From Pseudomonadota bacterium (GTDB lineage: Bacteria > Pseudomonadota > Alphaproteobacteria > Rhizobiales > Rhizobiaceae): a stretch of DNA of 64,000 nucleotides. Below, piece by piece: positions 32,703 to 43,545 of the stretch. A program made the position numbers and the translations under genes. The notes below the pieces were generated by a model. The model saw nothing but the letters and a program-made list of their open reading frames with translations. It searched no databases and had not been told where the DNA came from. Every line of letters begins with the position of its first letter. Within the stretch, counting starts at the first letter, position 1. Location: positions 1-64,000 of the forward strand of contig JAEYDD010000039.1 in the NCBI GenBank assembly GCA_023404095.1. Reading direction: 5' to 3'.

Positions 32703-34471
32703 GCATCGGGTGATACCTCCTGGTGGGAGCGTTTTCCACTGAACATGGGCCTGCCGGCATACAACCCTCCGGAAATCTCAAGTTGAAAGCGCCGGCTGTC
32801 GCGCTCGCGAACCGCGTCCGCGATTTCATCGATCTGATGCAATTCCGCACCCAACGTTTCGAGTGCCCTTCGGCCAAGTACCATGGCGGACTCGAAGGTG
32901 TCGCGGATGTGAAAGTCAGCGCCTGCCTTGAGAAGGGCGAGCGCATGGCGTCGATCGGCTGCCCGCGCGAGGACGGGGACCGACGGAAACTCTGCTTTCA
33001 CAAGTTCGACGATCCGGGTCGCATCCTCGGGCTTGTCGACACAAACGACGATGGCCTTGGTGCGTTCAGCGCCTGCCGCATGCAGAATGTCGAGCCGCTT
33101 TCCGTCGCCATAGTAGACCTCGAAATCGAACTCTCGCGCCGTGTTGATCATCTCGACGTCGGTATCGATGATTGAGATTTCATGGCCGCGGTCGAGAAGG
33201 AGCTGACTAACGATCTGTCCAACACGACCGAAACCAATGATCAGGACGCTTCCCTTGAGGTTCTCCGGTCGCCGAGCGCCTTCCAGTGAAGGGGGGATCG
33301 ATTTCTCTACGAAGCTCAGGAGCGCTATCAATAGCGGTGTCAAAACCATCGAAATTATGATGATAGACGTGAGTATCGCGCTCTGTTCGAGCGTGATGAT
33401 ACCGACCGCCAATGCTGCCGTGTAGAGCACGAACGCGAACTCACCACCTTGTGCCATGATTATCGATCGCTCTAGTGCCTCCCAATGTGAGGACCTGAAG
33501 AGCCGGGCGACAGCGTAGATAACAAGCGCCTTCGCGACCATGTAGGCGACAACATAAAAAAGGATGGTCCGCCAGTTTTCGGCAATGACGCTTAGATCGA
33601 GCGACATCCCGACCGCAAGGAAGAACAGGCCGAGCAGAATGCCGCGGAAAGGCTCGACGTCGGCCTCCAATTGGTGCCGGAACGTCGACTCTGACAATAG
33701 TACACCAGCAAGGAATGCGCCCATAGCCATAGAGAGGCCGCCAAGTTGCATCACGTAGGCGGAGCCGAGCACTACAAGGAGTGCCGCGGCAGTCATGACC
33801 TCCCGCGCGCCAGCGCCAGCTATCATTCCGAACAAAGGGTTCAATAGATAACGTCCGGCCAGGACTAGGACCGCAATCGACGCCATCCCGATGCCGATGG
33901 CGAGCCAGTTTATACCTTCGATAGCTGCCGGAGTTCCGGGAACGATTGGTGCGAGAAATGCCACCAGGGCCAGCAAAGGCACAATTGCCATGTCCTCCAA
34001 CAACAGGATTGAGACCACCCGCTGGCCCTTTGGAGTCGATAGTTCCCCTTGCTCCTCGAGAAGCTGCATAACGATTGCAGTCGAAGTCAGCACGAAGCCG
34101 GCTCCGGCGACGAATGATGGCGCTAGCGGAAACCCCGTAAACACACCAATTGCAGTGAGGCAGACGGCGCATAACCCAACTTGAGCAACGCCAAGCCCAA
34201 AGATTTCGCGCCGGAGACCCCAAAGGCGCGAGGGTCTCATCTCGAGGCCAATGATAAACAGGAACATCACGACGCCGAGCTCGGCAACGTGAAGAATGAA
34301 GGCCGGGTCGTCTAACAGCCGCAGACCGAATGGCCCGATCAAGACACCGCCGGCGAGGTAACCGAGGACGGAGCCAAGGCCAAGGCGTTTGAACAGCGGA
34401 GCTGCAACAATAGCGGCACCAAGGAGCCCGATGACGGGCAGAAGGTCCATGCCGTGTGCTTCCGAAGCCAT
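32699..34471 (-). CDS. Kef-type monovalent cation:proton antiporter with RCK domain
   Basis: This encodes 590 residues. About twelve membrane helices (CPA2 exchanger domain, residues to about 385) begin LLPVIGLLGAAIVAAPLFKR. A cytosolic TrkA-N/RCK domain follows, with the nucleotide loop VLIIGFGRVGQIVSQLLL and DTD at the second strand. In enterobacterial KefB/C this domain senses glutathione and its adducts to gate potassium efflux. The ATG at 34,471 follows GGGGAGTGTGAA. The ChaC neighbour degrades glutathione, a suggestive pairing. Confidence 0.9.
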   Translation of the reverse strand: MASEAHGMDLLPVIGLLGAAIVAAPLFKRLGLGSVLGYLAGGVLIGPFGLRLLDDPAFILHVAELGVVMFLFIIGLEMRPSRLWGLRREIFGLGVAQVGLCAVCLTAIGVFTGFPLAPSFVAGAGFVLTSTAIVMQLLEEQGELSTPKGQRVVSILLLEDMAIVPLLALVAFLAPIVPGTPAAIEGINWLAIGIGMASIAVLVLAGRYLLNPLFGMIAGAGAREVMTAAALLVVLGSAYVMQLGGLSMAMGAFLAGVLLSESTFRHQLEADVEPFRGILLGLFFLAVGMSLDLSVIAENWRTILFYVVAYMVAKALVIYAVARLFRSSHWEALERSIIMAQGGEFAFVLYTAALAVGIITLEQSAILTSIIIISMVLTPLLIALLSFVEKSIPPSLEGARRPENLKGSVLIIGFGRVGQIVSQLLLDRGHEISIIDTDVEMINTAREFDFEVYYGDGKRLDILHAAGAERTKAIVVCVDKPEDATRIVELVKAEFPSVPVLARAADRRHALALLKAGADFHIRDTFESAMVLGRRALETLGAELHQIDEIADAVRERDSRRFQLEISGGLYAGRPMFSGKRSHQEVSPDA

Positions 34472-34665
34472 TTCACACTCCCCGGCCACTTGGCGAACTC
34501 TACGGCCCGCAGTCAACGTTGCTCCGCTAAATGTCCATTAGGCAATTGCTTTCTCGCGAGGCAGCAAAAATTCACAACTGTGGCAGCGTGCAATCCTGGC
34601 GAAATCAGTCGCGGTCAAAGAAGATCATCCCCGGCGGATTGCCGCCGGAGATGCCAGAGATGATG

Positions 34666-35499
34666 TCACGCCGTGAAATCAGTGGAGACCGCCAACTCTC
34701 TCCACTGTGCCAGTTCCTCGGCCACGCTGGCATTCTGCTCTTCGATCTTTGCGACGGTGTCGCTGCCAAACGGCATACGCAACGGAGGATTGGCCGCATT
34801 TGCAAGCGTCAGAATTCCCTTGGCGAACTTTGTGGGATCGCCGGGCTGGCCATGATTGGCGGCGGCCGCGAACTGGCGCATGTCGGCTGCCGGCGTGCCG
34901 ACATAATCCGGGATCGCGGCGGGGCTGATCGCCAACGAGTTGTCGTTCAGGAAGTCGGTGCGGAAGAAGCCCGGCTCGACGATCGTCACCTTGATACCGA
35001 ATGGCGCGAGTTCCGTTGCCAGCGATTCAGACAAGCCTTCGACCGCGAACTTCGTAGAACCGTATACTCCCCAGCCGGGATAGCCGAAATAGCCGCCGAT
35101 CGAGGAGAAGTTCAGGATATGTCCAGAACGTTGACGGCGCATGTGCGGTAGAACCGCCCGAGTGACCTTCAAAAGCCCGAATACGTTCGTAGCATAGAGC
35201 GCCTCTATTTCGGTATTGGTGGCTTCTTCGACTGCGCCGAGCAGGCCATAACCCGCGTTGTTGGCGAGAATGTCGATCCGGCCAAAACGTTGGACGGCGA
35301 GAGCGGCTGCTTCCTTCGCCTGCTCCTCATTGGTGACGTCGAGGGTTACGGGCAGCAGGTTCGGATGTTCTCCGATCTGCTCGATTACGGTCTTCGGGTT
35401 ACGCGCCGTAGCGACAACGACGTCGCCGGCGGCCAAGGCTTCCTTGGTGATCAGTGCTCCAAACCCTCGGGATGCGCCCGTGATGAACCAGACCTTCAT
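34666..35499 (-). CDS. Short-chain dehydrogenase/reductase
   Basis: This encodes 277 residues of classical SDR type: cofactor loop TGASRGFG (residues 7-14), NNAGYG (NNAG motif), FSSIGGYFG with the catalytic Ser, and YGSTKFA (YxxxK). The Arg after strand 2 (ATARNP) suggests NADP(H). The substrate is unknown. It is divergent from a LysR gene 119 bases away, which probably controls it. Confidence 0.9.
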   Translation of the reverse strand: MKVWFITGASRGFGALITKEALAAGDVVVATARNPKTVIEQIGEHPNLLPVTLDVTNEEQAKEAAALAVQRFGRIDILANNAGYGLLGAVEEATNTEIEALYATNVFGLLKVTRAVLPHMRRQRSGHILNFSSIGGYFGYPGWGVYGSTKFAVEGLSESLATELAPFGIKVTIVEPGFFRTDFLNDNSLAISPAAIPDYVGTPAADMRQFAAAANHGQPGDPTKFAKGILTLANAANPPLRMPFGSDTVAKIEEQNASVAEELAQWRELAVSTDFTA

Positions 35500-35618
35500 T
35501 ATGATCTCCTTCCGAAGTGATGTTCTTCAGCTCGCTGCTGATGTGGCGGAATTTGACCGAAATCTGTTTGATGTATAAGAATAATCTTTTTTGAGATAAT
35601 AATGAGCAAGATTCACGA

Positions 35619-36503
35619 ATGCGAGCCACTGAGCTTTCCGAACTGTCAGCGTTCGCGGCAGTCGCCCGTCACAAGAGCTTCCGCAAAGCAGGAGAGGAGC
35701 GTGGTGTCACCGCGTCGGCAGTGAGCCATGCCATTCTCAACCTTGAGCAACGGATCGGTATCCGCCTTCTGAATAGGACGACGCGCAGCGTCTCGCTAAC
35801 CGAGGCTGGCGAATTGCTCCAATCTCATCTCGACCCGGCATTCGGCGAGATCACGTCGGCCCTGGATGCGCTGAACCGTTTTCGCCATACACCTTTCGGA
35901 CGGGTCAAACTGAACGTCCCAAACTCCATCGCTCCTTTCGTCATTGGTTCAATAATTGCCCCACTGCTGGAGAAGAACCCAAACCTAGAGCTGGAAATCA
36001 GCGCCACTGATAGGCTCGTCGACATCGTGCAAGAAGGGTATGACGCCGGCATTCGCTTTGGGGAGCGAGTGTCCGAAGGCATGATCGCGGTCCGCATCAG
36101 GCCGAGGCTGCGCCTCGTCGTCGTGGGATCACCGTCGTATTTCCAGCGGCGGCCCGCTCCGGAAACACCCCATGAGCTCAAGCGACACCTTTGCATCCAG
36201 AACATGTTCCCCTCCGGGGCGCGCTATCCGTGGGAATTCTCCAAAGACGATCAATCGATCACTTTCCAGCCGACAGGTCCGCTGTCGCTTGACGATCATG
36301 AGCTCATGACCCGGGCGGCATTGGATGGAGTGGCGCTGGCCTATGTGTGGGAAGACCGTGTCGCTGAGCCGGTTGCCGCAGGCAGGCTTATCCAGGTTTT
36401 GGACGAATGGTGTCAGCCCGAAGAGCCGCTGTACCTATACTATCCGAGCCGTCGCAACATGTCGGCGGGATTTCGGGCTTTTGTAGATGCGATAAAAGCA
36501 TAG
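35619..36503 (+). CDS. LysR-family transcriptional regulator
   Basis: This encodes 294 residues. The N-terminal winged HTH (AFAAVARHKSFRKAGEERGV; SAVSHAILNLEQRIGIRLLN) precedes a periplasmic-binding-protein-like effector domain. It is the usual divergent partner of the SDR gene, and the AT-rich 35,560-35,600 region between them is the likely operator and promoter. The effector is unknown. Confidence 0.9.
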   Translation: MRATELSELSAFAAVARHKSFRKAGEERGVTASAVSHAILNLEQRIGIRLLNRTTRSVSLTEAGELLQSHLDPAFGEITSALDALNRFRHTPFGRVKLNVPNSIAPFVIGSIIAPLLEKNPNLELEISATDRLVDIVQEGYDAGIRFGERVSEGMIAVRIRPRLRLVVVGSPSYFQRRPAPETPHELKRHLCIQNMFPSGARYPWEFSKDDQSITFQPTGPLSLDDHELMTRAALDGVALAYVWEDRVAEPVAAGRLIQVLDEWCQPEEPLYLYYPSRRNMSAGFRAFVDAIKA

Positions 36504-36555
36504 CCGCTAGGCTTAAAAGCGGTTGCGGCCGGCGCAGGTTGGAGCGGATTTCGCT

Positions 36556-37497
36556 TCAGGCGATTGCGTGGCGCGGAACACCCAACGGTGGCTGTTCGCC
36601 AGACGATTGTGCTTCACCAGTTGGTCTGGCGTCGAGCAAGCACTGGGCCATGCAGAGAACGTGCCGCGAAGGCGGGGTATCCACGCGATATCCAAGGAAG
36701 AAATTGAGGGGTAAGGTCGGCCTAAAAGGACGCAGCACTACGTCGACGTTTCCAAGGCCCTCGACAGACATCGGATTCACAAGTCCGACACCGACACCGC
36801 TGCTGATCATCGAGAGCAGTGTCATGCACATAGGCGTCTCGGCAACCACGTTGAACCTGTAGCCGTCCCGCTCCATGAGCTCCGCCATCGCACGGCGCAT
36901 GCGCGCGGCCGGCGTATGGGCAATGTACTCTACATTGTGGAGATCGGCTGGCGTGATTTCCTCTTTGGCCGAGAGCGGGTGTCGAGGCGACATAGCGCAC
37001 ATGGCGGCGTCACCTGAGAAGTGATGATACTCCACGCCGGACAAGTCCGTTTCCTTAGGAGCAACGCCAATGTCCACCTGGCCAGTGCCAAGAGCTGTCC
37101 AGACCTCCGTGGTCGACATCAATTGCGATGAGACGACGACGTCGGGGTGCCGCAGGCGGAACTCGGTAACTGCACGGGCTACCACGGGAAGACCGATGCC
37201 CGGCATGTTGGCAATCCTCACAATTCCCGGGCCGCGTTCGCGTATTTGGGAGGCTGTGTGCTTCAGTACCTCCAGTCCGACAAACGTCCGCTCGACATCC
37301 GCGTAGAACAAGCGGCATTGTTCGGTAGGCTCCAACCGCCCACGGACCCTATCGAATAGCGGAAATCCGATAGCCTTCTCCAATTCCGCGATCAAACGAC
37401 TAACAGCGGGCTGCGTAATACCCATTGTTTCAGCCGCACGTGAGGCGGAACCCGACCGCATAATTGCTCGAAACGCCTCGATTTGACGGATGTTCAT
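36556..37497 (-). CDS. LysR-family transcriptional regulator
   Basis: This encodes 313 residues starting MNIRQIEAFRAIMRSGSASR; the HTH continues ETMGITQPAVSRLIAELEKA. The C-terminal two-lobed effector domain follows (IGVAPKETDLSGVE, SGVGVGLVNP). It resembles the OccR/NocR-type group that senses small solutes, but the effector is not known. The start at 37,497 is chosen because the LysR family begins here; the frame upstream is not conserved-looking. It is convergent with the preceding LysR gene. Confidence 0.85.
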   Translation of the reverse strand: MNIRQIEAFRAIMRSGSASRAAETMGITQPAVSRLIAELEKAIGFPLFDRVRGRLEPTEQCRLFYADVERTFVGLEVLKHTASQIRERGPGIVRIANMPGIGLPVVARAVTEFRLRHPDVVVSSQLMSTTEVWTALGTGQVDIGVAPKETDLSGVEYHHFSGDAAMCAMSPRHPLSAKEEITPADLHNVEYIAHTPAARMRRAMAELMERDGYRFNVVAETPMCMTLLSMISSGVGVGLVNPMSVEGLGNVDVVLRPFRPTLPLNFFLGYRVDTPPSRHVLCMAQCLLDARPTGEAQSSGEQPPLGVPRHAIA

Positions 37498-38013
37498 CTT
37501 AGAGCCTATCAGGTTCGGTAATACAACCGCGTGGATTTGGAATTTGACGCTTTTCGAAAGAAGACTTACCTTGTTCTCGCGGAGGGATTTCGTCAATATT
37601 CGGCGCGTCCATTCGGGTTTCAGTTCATTTCTATGATTGCACTTGCTTCCCAACGACCGTTGGGTTGTGGCGAATGTAACTCATGTCGGGCAAGACGCTG
37701 CTGACTCTACGTCTTGATGCGGTTCGTACTGTTGCTCGATCGGCATTCCGGGGGTGCCCGGAGCCTCTTCGCGGACGCGCTAACGGTTTCGAGGTGGCGA
37801 CGATGACTGACAGGTCCAAGCCCTATCATGTTACTCAATGTCCAAGAGAAGCCGATCGGTCCAACTCCATCCTCTGTGAGCTGACCGCGGCGACAGCCTG
37901 CGTGCTGCCCTTTCAACGAAGCCGAGTTTCAAATGGAGTCAGGCTAGCTCCGGAGATCAGCGTCAACTATCGACGATTCCTCCTTGAAATCCACCCAACG
38001 CGATACTTGCGCG
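37498..38013. other. Divergent intergenic region
   Basis: It should carry promoters for the LysR gene (minus) and the large kinase gene (plus). Open frames exist but none is convincing. Confidence 0.35.
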
Positions 38014-41000
38014 ATGATAACCATCGATTGGCATGAAGGGTCAAACTCGACACGTGGCGAAATGCTCTGGCTTGACGGTGATAGAGCATTTCACAGGGTA
38101 ACCTTCGCAGATGACGCGCGACCGGTCCTTGTCGTCGTTCCATCGAAGCGGCGTGTTTTGCCCCGATATCTAACGCGACTGAGCCGAGAATTTCAGATCA
38201 GGGACCAACTCGACAACAATTGGGCGTTACGCCCTCAAAGTTTCGAGGCCGAATCGGGAACCCTTACCTACGATGACCACGTATGTCGCCCGCTCTCTGC
38301 ATATCTCCAGACGCGGTTGAACCTTCCCGACTTCTTGCGCGTGGCGGCCGCGGCCAGTCGAGCTGTAGAGGGGATGCATGCCAGCGGACTGATTCACAAG
38401 GACATCCGGCCGGATAACCTTCTGGTTGGCGAAACGCTCGACCAGGTCCGGATTACTGGCTTCGGAATTGCATCCCGTCTGCCACGCGAACGACGTTCCA
38501 CGATGCCCCCCGAGGTGATCGAAGGCACTCTTGAATACATGGCTCCTGAGCAGACGGGCCGAATGAATCGGTCGGTGGACGCCAGGAGCGATCTGTACGC
38601 ACTGGGCGTCACACTGTACCAGCTCCTAACAGGGGTTTTGCCTTTCTCTGCGTCCGACCAGAGCGAATGGATTCATTGCCATGTCGCTCGTCACCCGACA
38701 CCCCCCTGGGAGCTGTCGCCGGAGGTTCCTGAGGCGGTCGGCGCGATCTTGATGAAGCTCCTGGAGAAGGCCGCCGAGGCTCGATACCAGACCGCAAGAG
38801 GTCTTGAGCAAGACCTGAACAGATGCCTGAATGAAATGGTGACCAGGAATGTCATCGAAGTATTCAAGCTCGGCAGCGGCGATGTATCGGCCGAATTGAT
38901 GATCCCTGAAGGATTGTATGGGAGGCAGCATGAGGTCCAGAGGTTGGCCGCAGCCCTCAACGAAATGGCAGGAAGCAACTCGTCGAGACTGGTACTCGTA
39001 TCAGGCTACTCCGGGATTGGAAAAACTTCAGTTGTCAACGAACTCCAGCGGGCACTTGTGCCGCTCCGAGGGCTCTTCGCGACAGGAAAGTTCGACCAGT
39101 ACAAGCGCGACATTCCTTACGCAATCTTTGCGCAGGCGCTTCAAGGCCTTGTGTTGCAGCTGCTGGGGAAGGAGGAGGACGAACTCGCCGTATGGCGTGA
39201 AAATCTCCTTGAGACAGTCGGTCGCAACGGGGAACTGATGATCAACCTCATCCCGGAGCTAGAAGCCGTTATTGGGAAACAACCGCCGGTCCCCGCTTTG
39301 TCCGGTCCAGAAGCCCACGCGAGACTGCTGTCGGTGTTCCAGGGTTTCATCGAAGTATTTGCCACAAAGGAGCACCCCCTGGTGTTGTTCCTGGATGATC
39401 TGCAATGGCTCGATTTGGCCACGCTCGATCTCTTTACGCATATTTCGACGCGGCAGGACCTCAAACACTTGCTCATAATAGGGGCCTATCGCGACAACGA
39501 GGTCGGGCCAGATCATCCGCTGACCCGCCGATTGGACCTGATCCGCGCGGCCGGTCGACCGATAGATGAAATTCGGCTCACTGGGATATCAGCCAGCGAC
39601 GTGACTACGATGTTAGCCGATTTGCTTGAGGCCGAACCGAGCAAAGTCGAGCCGCTTGCGCGGGTCATTACCAGCAAGGCCGGCGGAAACCCCTTTTTCA
39701 TCCTCCAGTTCATCGGCGCAATGACCGATGAGCAACTGATTTATTATGATACCGCCGCGTTGAAATGGCGTTGGGACCTGGATGGGATATCGACGAAACA
39801 GATCAGCGAGAATGTCGTTGATTTGATGGTCGAACGCCTGGGCAGGCTTTCACCCGAGTCGGTGCAGGCTCTGAAACTGGCCGCTTGCATGGGGAGTTCT
39901 GTTGACGTCGAGCGGTTCCACCACGTCCTCGGGAAACAGGAGCGTGAGGCACAAGACCTATTGAAAGACGCGCTTCGTATGGGAATGCTCATCAGGGTGG
40001 ATTCGGCCTATTCGTTCGCGCATGACCGTGTGCAGGAGGCGGCCTACGCGTTGCTTTCTGAGCCCGAACGACGCTCGGCGCATAGGCAGATTGCTTCGCA
40101 ACTTGTCGTACTCTACGGCAGCGATGTGGATGATCAAGTATTCGAGGTTGTAGATCAATTCAATCGAGCGGCGATTCCGCAAGAGGAACCACAAACCAGG
40201 CTTCTTGCGGCATCATTAAATCTCCGCGCGGGAATCAAGGCGAAATCCGCGAGCGCGTACGCCGCAGCCTTAGGCTACCTGTCTTATGGGCTTGCATATC
40301 TCGGCGACCGATCGTGGCAAAGCAACTACGATTTAACATTCAATCTCGCGCTGCAGCGAGCCGAATGCACCTTCATGGCAGGCGAACTCGACGAGGCAGG
40401 GGGCATGGTAGGGGGGCTTCTGGAACAGGCCCAGACGAAGGTTCACCTTGCAACAGTCTATCGTTTAAAAGTGGAGCTTCACACTGTCCAGTCGGACAAT
40501 TTTGCAGCCGTTCAAAGCGGCCTTGCGGCGCTGCGCCTGTTTGACATCGACTTTCCCGCACACCCTAGCCATTCACAAGTCGAAGAGGAGTTCGAGGCAC
40601 TCTCAAAGGTCCTTGACGGGAAGCCGATCGGCAGCTTCGCACAACTGCGGGCGATGGAAAGCTCGGAAATGCTCGCGTTGATGAGGGTGCTCGCGGAGTT
40701 GTGGCCGCCTGCGTTCTTCACGGATTTCAATCTTACCACGTTGATCGCGTGTCGGATGGTGAACATAAGTCTCCAACACGGCATCGCGCCGTCCTCAAAT
40801 CAAGGTCTGGCCATGCTGGGCTGGATCATGGGGCCGGCGTTCGGCCGCTACGACGAAGGCTATAAGATCGTGCAGTTGGCGTGCGACTTAGCTCAGCAGC
40901 AAAAGGCACCTGTGGACCTTGCTCGCGTTTACAACACGATGAGCCTGACATCTTCGTGGACGCAGCCGCTATCGACGTCGATTGCTTGGTATCGGACCGC

Positions 41001-43545
41001 CTATCGTGTCGGGGTCGAGGCAGGGGACGTGTTCTTTGCGTGCTTTCCTTGTGCGTTTATCGCGATGACTTTGCTTCAAAGGGGGCGCAACCTCCATAAC
41101 GAAGCCGCAGAGTTGTTAGAGTTGCGCACGACAACCCGCAGCACAGGCTTCCGTGACGGTGCGGATATGGCCTTGGTGCCCGAGCGAGCGAGCGCATGCT
41201 TGCGGGGGCTCACATCGAGCCTGTCTGATTTTAGCGACGCTGACTTCGATCAGCACGCGTTTGAACGGGATTTGGGCGGGGCGAGAGCGCCGACCGTGGC
41301 TTGGTTCTATTGGACACGTAAGGTGATGCTGCACTATCTGGCCGGCGAATTCGCCGCGGCAGTGGGTGTCCTCGACAAGGTCGTGACCGGCACCTGCAAA
41401 ATCGTGCAGATCGAACACCTAGACTATCATTTCTACGGCGCTTTGGCCTGCGCAGCGTACATGCATCAAGTCGGAGAAAAGAACGGTGAACTCCGACAAC
41501 GCTTCAACGGCTTCATGGACCAATTACGCCAATGGCTGGAGCAAACCCGCTCCCCAACATTCGCCGGCAAGTACGCGCTCGTAATGGCAGAAGCCGCGCG
41601 ACTGGATGGATACGACTTGGAAGCCCAGCATCTTTATGAGGAGAGTATCCGGCTGTCCGTCGAAAACGATTTCGTGCAAGACGAGGCGGTCGCCTACGAG
41701 GCAGCTGCAAGGTATTACGTGGGACGCGGCCTAAACAAATTCGGCCTTCTGTACTTGCGCGAGGCGCGTGAGCGCTTTCGCAAGTGGGGGGCAGATGCAA
41801 AAGTGGCGCTCTTGGACAATGCACTGCTCGCGTGGACGGACACGTTTGAGGGACTGACCCCGCCTCTGCACCCATCTCAGGTCTCGCTTGAGCAATTGGA
41901 CCTAGCGACCGTTATCAAGGTCCTCCATGCCGTATCGAGCGAGGTCGTTCTGGACAGACTCATTGACACTGTCATGAAGGCATCGATCGAGCATGCCGGC
42001 GCGCAACGTGCCGTTCTGTTACTCGACACAGGGGGGGGCATGGACCTGCGCGTGATGGCGGAGGCATCAACAATAGGTGACACTTTGGAAATAAGCCAAG
42101 CGGAGCATGACATAGCCTTGTTTTGCCTTGCGCGGTCGGTCGTTCTCTATGTCGCGCGGACCAACGATCCCGTCGTTCTCGACAATGCGTCCGCCAAAGG
42201 TGTTTTCAAGGACGATCCCTACGTCCGTGACAACCGTCTTCGGTCGGTCCTCTGCGTTCCCCTGAAAAACCAGGGCAGCGGGGTAGGAATTCTGTACCTT
42301 GAAAATAATCTGACCCCGGGAGCCTTTACGCCCGGCCGTTTCGCTCTCCTGAAGCTTCTGGCATCACAGGCGGCGGCATCTCTCGAGAAAGCGCGCCTCT
42401 ACCGCGACCTTCAAGAGCGCGAATCCAGAATTCGACGGCTCGTCGATTCGAACATCATCGGCATCGTCATCTGGGGGCGGGATGGGCGGCTTTTGGATGC
42501 AAACGACGCGTTCCTGCAGATGACACAATATACCAGGGAGGACATTGTAGAGGGGCTAGCCTGGTACGACATGACGCCACCGGACTGGCGAACTCAAGTC
42601 GAATCCGAATTCTCCGAACTTACAACAAGCGGTGCGATGCAGCCTCGCGAGAAGGAATATTTCAGACGCGACGGAACTCGCGTTAGGGTCTTAATCGGTG
42701 CTGCCGCGTTCGATTCCGAGGCGAACGAAGGCGTCGCATTCATACTCGATCTGACAGAACGGGAGGCGGCGGAGCGCAAGGCCGTCGAGAGCGAACAGCG
42801 TTTCCGCGAACTGCAGTCCGAGTTGGCCCACGCAAACCGGGTCGAGACTGTTGGGCAACTCTCAACATGGATCGCCCACGATGTTAGACAACCGCTTGTC
42901 GGAATGGTCGCCAGCGCGAACGCGGGATTGTCGTGGCTTTCGGCGACACCACCCAACGTCGAAGCCGCCCGTCGTTCATTGCAGCGCGTCGAACAGGAGG
43001 GACATCGCGCAGCGGACATTCTCGACAAGATCAGGGCGCTCATGAAAAAGAATGCGCCGGTCCATGAGGTCGTCAATGTCAACGATCTCGTGCTCAACAC
43101 ACTCCCCTTGCTACATTCTGAGGCCCGACACAAGGCCGTCAACGTTCGGGTTGAACTCTCTCAGACGACACCACTCGTCTTGGCCGATCGAGTTCAGTTG
43201 CAGCAGGTGATCATGAATTTGGTGGTCAATGCGATCGATGCGATGTCGGCACCGGCCGAAGAGGAGAAGCACCTAATCATTTCCACCCAACTCGATGATA
43301 ACGGAGGCGTGACCACGTCCGTAAGGGATACAGGTCCGTCGCTGCCTCCGGAACAATATGACCGCTTCTTCAAGGCGTTCTACTCGACAAAGCAAAACGG
43401 TCTAGGAATAGGCTTGGCGATATGCAAAAGCATCGTCGAAAACTACGGGGGGCGGATATGGGGTGAACCCAGTGCACCCCATGGCACCAGCGTGCGGTTC
43501 TGGCTGCCCGGGCGTCAAGACCGAGACGAGCCTCGCGGCACCTGA
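38014..43545 (+). CDS. Giant hybrid sensor: kinase-like domain, AAA/TPR, GAF, PAS, histidine kinase
   Basis: This encodes 1,843 residues. Residues about 1-270 are a Ser/Thr-kinase fold with HKDIRPDN and MAPEQTGR. The DFG metal-binding Asp is Gly (ITGFGIA), so it may be a pseudokinase. About 310-560 is an AAA-type NTPase (GYSGIGKT, LFLDDLQW), followed by a long helical repeat region (to about 1,290), GAF (about 1,310-1,450), PAS (about 1,470-1,580) and HisKA/HATPase (STWIAHDVRQPLVGM; NLVVNAIDAM; GLGIGLAIC). The family is cytoplasmic. Two response regulators follow downstream. The ATG at 38,014 is favoured over an upstream TTG. Confidence 0.85.
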   Translation: MITIDWHEGSNSTRGEMLWLDGDRAFHRVTFADDARPVLVVVPSKRRVLPRYLTRLSREFQIRDQLDNNWALRPQSFEAESGTLTYDDHVCRPLSAYLQTRLNLPDFLRVAAAASRAVEGMHASGLIHKDIRPDNLLVGETLDQVRITGFGIASRLPRERRSTMPPEVIEGTLEYMAPEQTGRMNRSVDARSDLYALGVTLYQLLTGVLPFSASDQSEWIHCHVARHPTPPWELSPEVPEAVGAILMKLLEKAAEARYQTARGLEQDLNRCLNEMVTRNVIEVFKLGSGDVSAELMIPEGLYGRQHEVQRLAAALNEMAGSNSSRLVLVSGYSGIGKTSVVNELQRALVPLRGLFATGKFDQYKRDIPYAIFAQALQGLVLQLLGKEEDELAVWRENLLETVGRNGELMINLIPELEAVIGKQPPVPALSGPEAHARLLSVFQGFIEVFATKEHPLVLFLDDLQWLDLATLDLFTHISTRQDLKHLLIIGAYRDNEVGPDHPLTRRLDLIRAAGRPIDEIRLTGISASDVTTMLADLLEAEPSKVEPLARVITSKAGGNPFFILQFIGAMTDEQLIYYDTAALKWRWDLDGISTKQISENVVDLMVERLGRLSPESVQALKLAACMGSSVDVERFHHVLGKQEREAQDLLKDALRMGMLIRVDSAYSFAHDRVQEAAYALLSEPERRSAHRQIASQLVVLYGSDVDDQVFEVVDQFNRAAIPQEEPQTRLLAASLNLRAGIKAKSASAYAAALGYLSYGLAYLGDRSWQSNYDLTFNLALQRAECTFMAGELDEAGGMVGGLLEQAQTKVHLATVYRLKVELHTVQSDNFAAVQSGLAALRLFDIDFPAHPSHSQVEEEFEALSKVLDGKPIGSFAQLRAMESSEMLALMRVLAELWPPAFFTDFNLTTLIACRMVNISLQHGIAPSSNQGLAMLGWIMGPAFGRYDEGYKIVQLACDLAQQQKAPVDLARVYNTMSLTSSWTQPLSTSIAWYRTAYRVGVEAGDVFFACFPCAFIAMTLLQRGRNLHNEAAELLELRTTTRSTGFRDGADMALVPERASACLRGLTSSLSDFSDADFDQHAFERDLGGARAPTVAWFYWTRKVMLHYLAGEFAAAVGVLDKVVTGTCKIVQIEHLDYHFYGALACAAYMHQVGEKNGELRQRFNGFMDQLRQWLEQTRSPTFAGKYALVMAEAARLDGYDLEAQHLYEESIRLSVENDFVQDEAVAYEAAARYYVGRGLNKFGLLYLREARERFRKWGADAKVALLDNALLAWTDTFEGLTPPLHPSQVSLEQLDLATVIKVLHAVSSEVVLDRLIDTVMKASIEHAGAQRAVLLLDTGGGMDLRVMAEASTIGDTLEISQAEHDIALFCLARSVVLYVARTNDPVVLDNASAKGVFKDDPYVRDNRLRSVLCVPLKNQGSGVGILYLENNLTPGAFTPGRFALLKLLASQAAASLEKARLYRDLQERESRIRRLVDSNIIGIVIWGRDGRLLDANDAFLQMTQYTREDIVEGLAWYDMTPPDWRTQVESEFSELTTSGAMQPREKEYFRRDGTRVRVLIGAAAFDSEANEGVAFILDLTEREAAERKAVESEQRFRELQSELAHANRVETVGQLSTWIAHDVRQPLVGMVASANAGLSWLSATPPNVEAARRSLQRVEQEGHRAADILDKIRALMKKNAPVHEVVNVNDLVLNTLPLLHSEARHKAVNVRVELSQTTPLVLADRVQLQQVIMNLVVNAIDAMSAPAEEEKHLIISTQLDDNGGVTTSVRDTGPSLPPEQYDRFFKAFYSTKQNGLGIGLAICKSIVENYGGRIWGEPSAPHGTSVRFWLPGRQDRDEPRGT

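Noticed and set aside
37683..38036. Plus-strand frame before the large kinase gene
   Set aside because: It overlaps the kinase start in a different frame and shows no motif; it lies in a promoter region.
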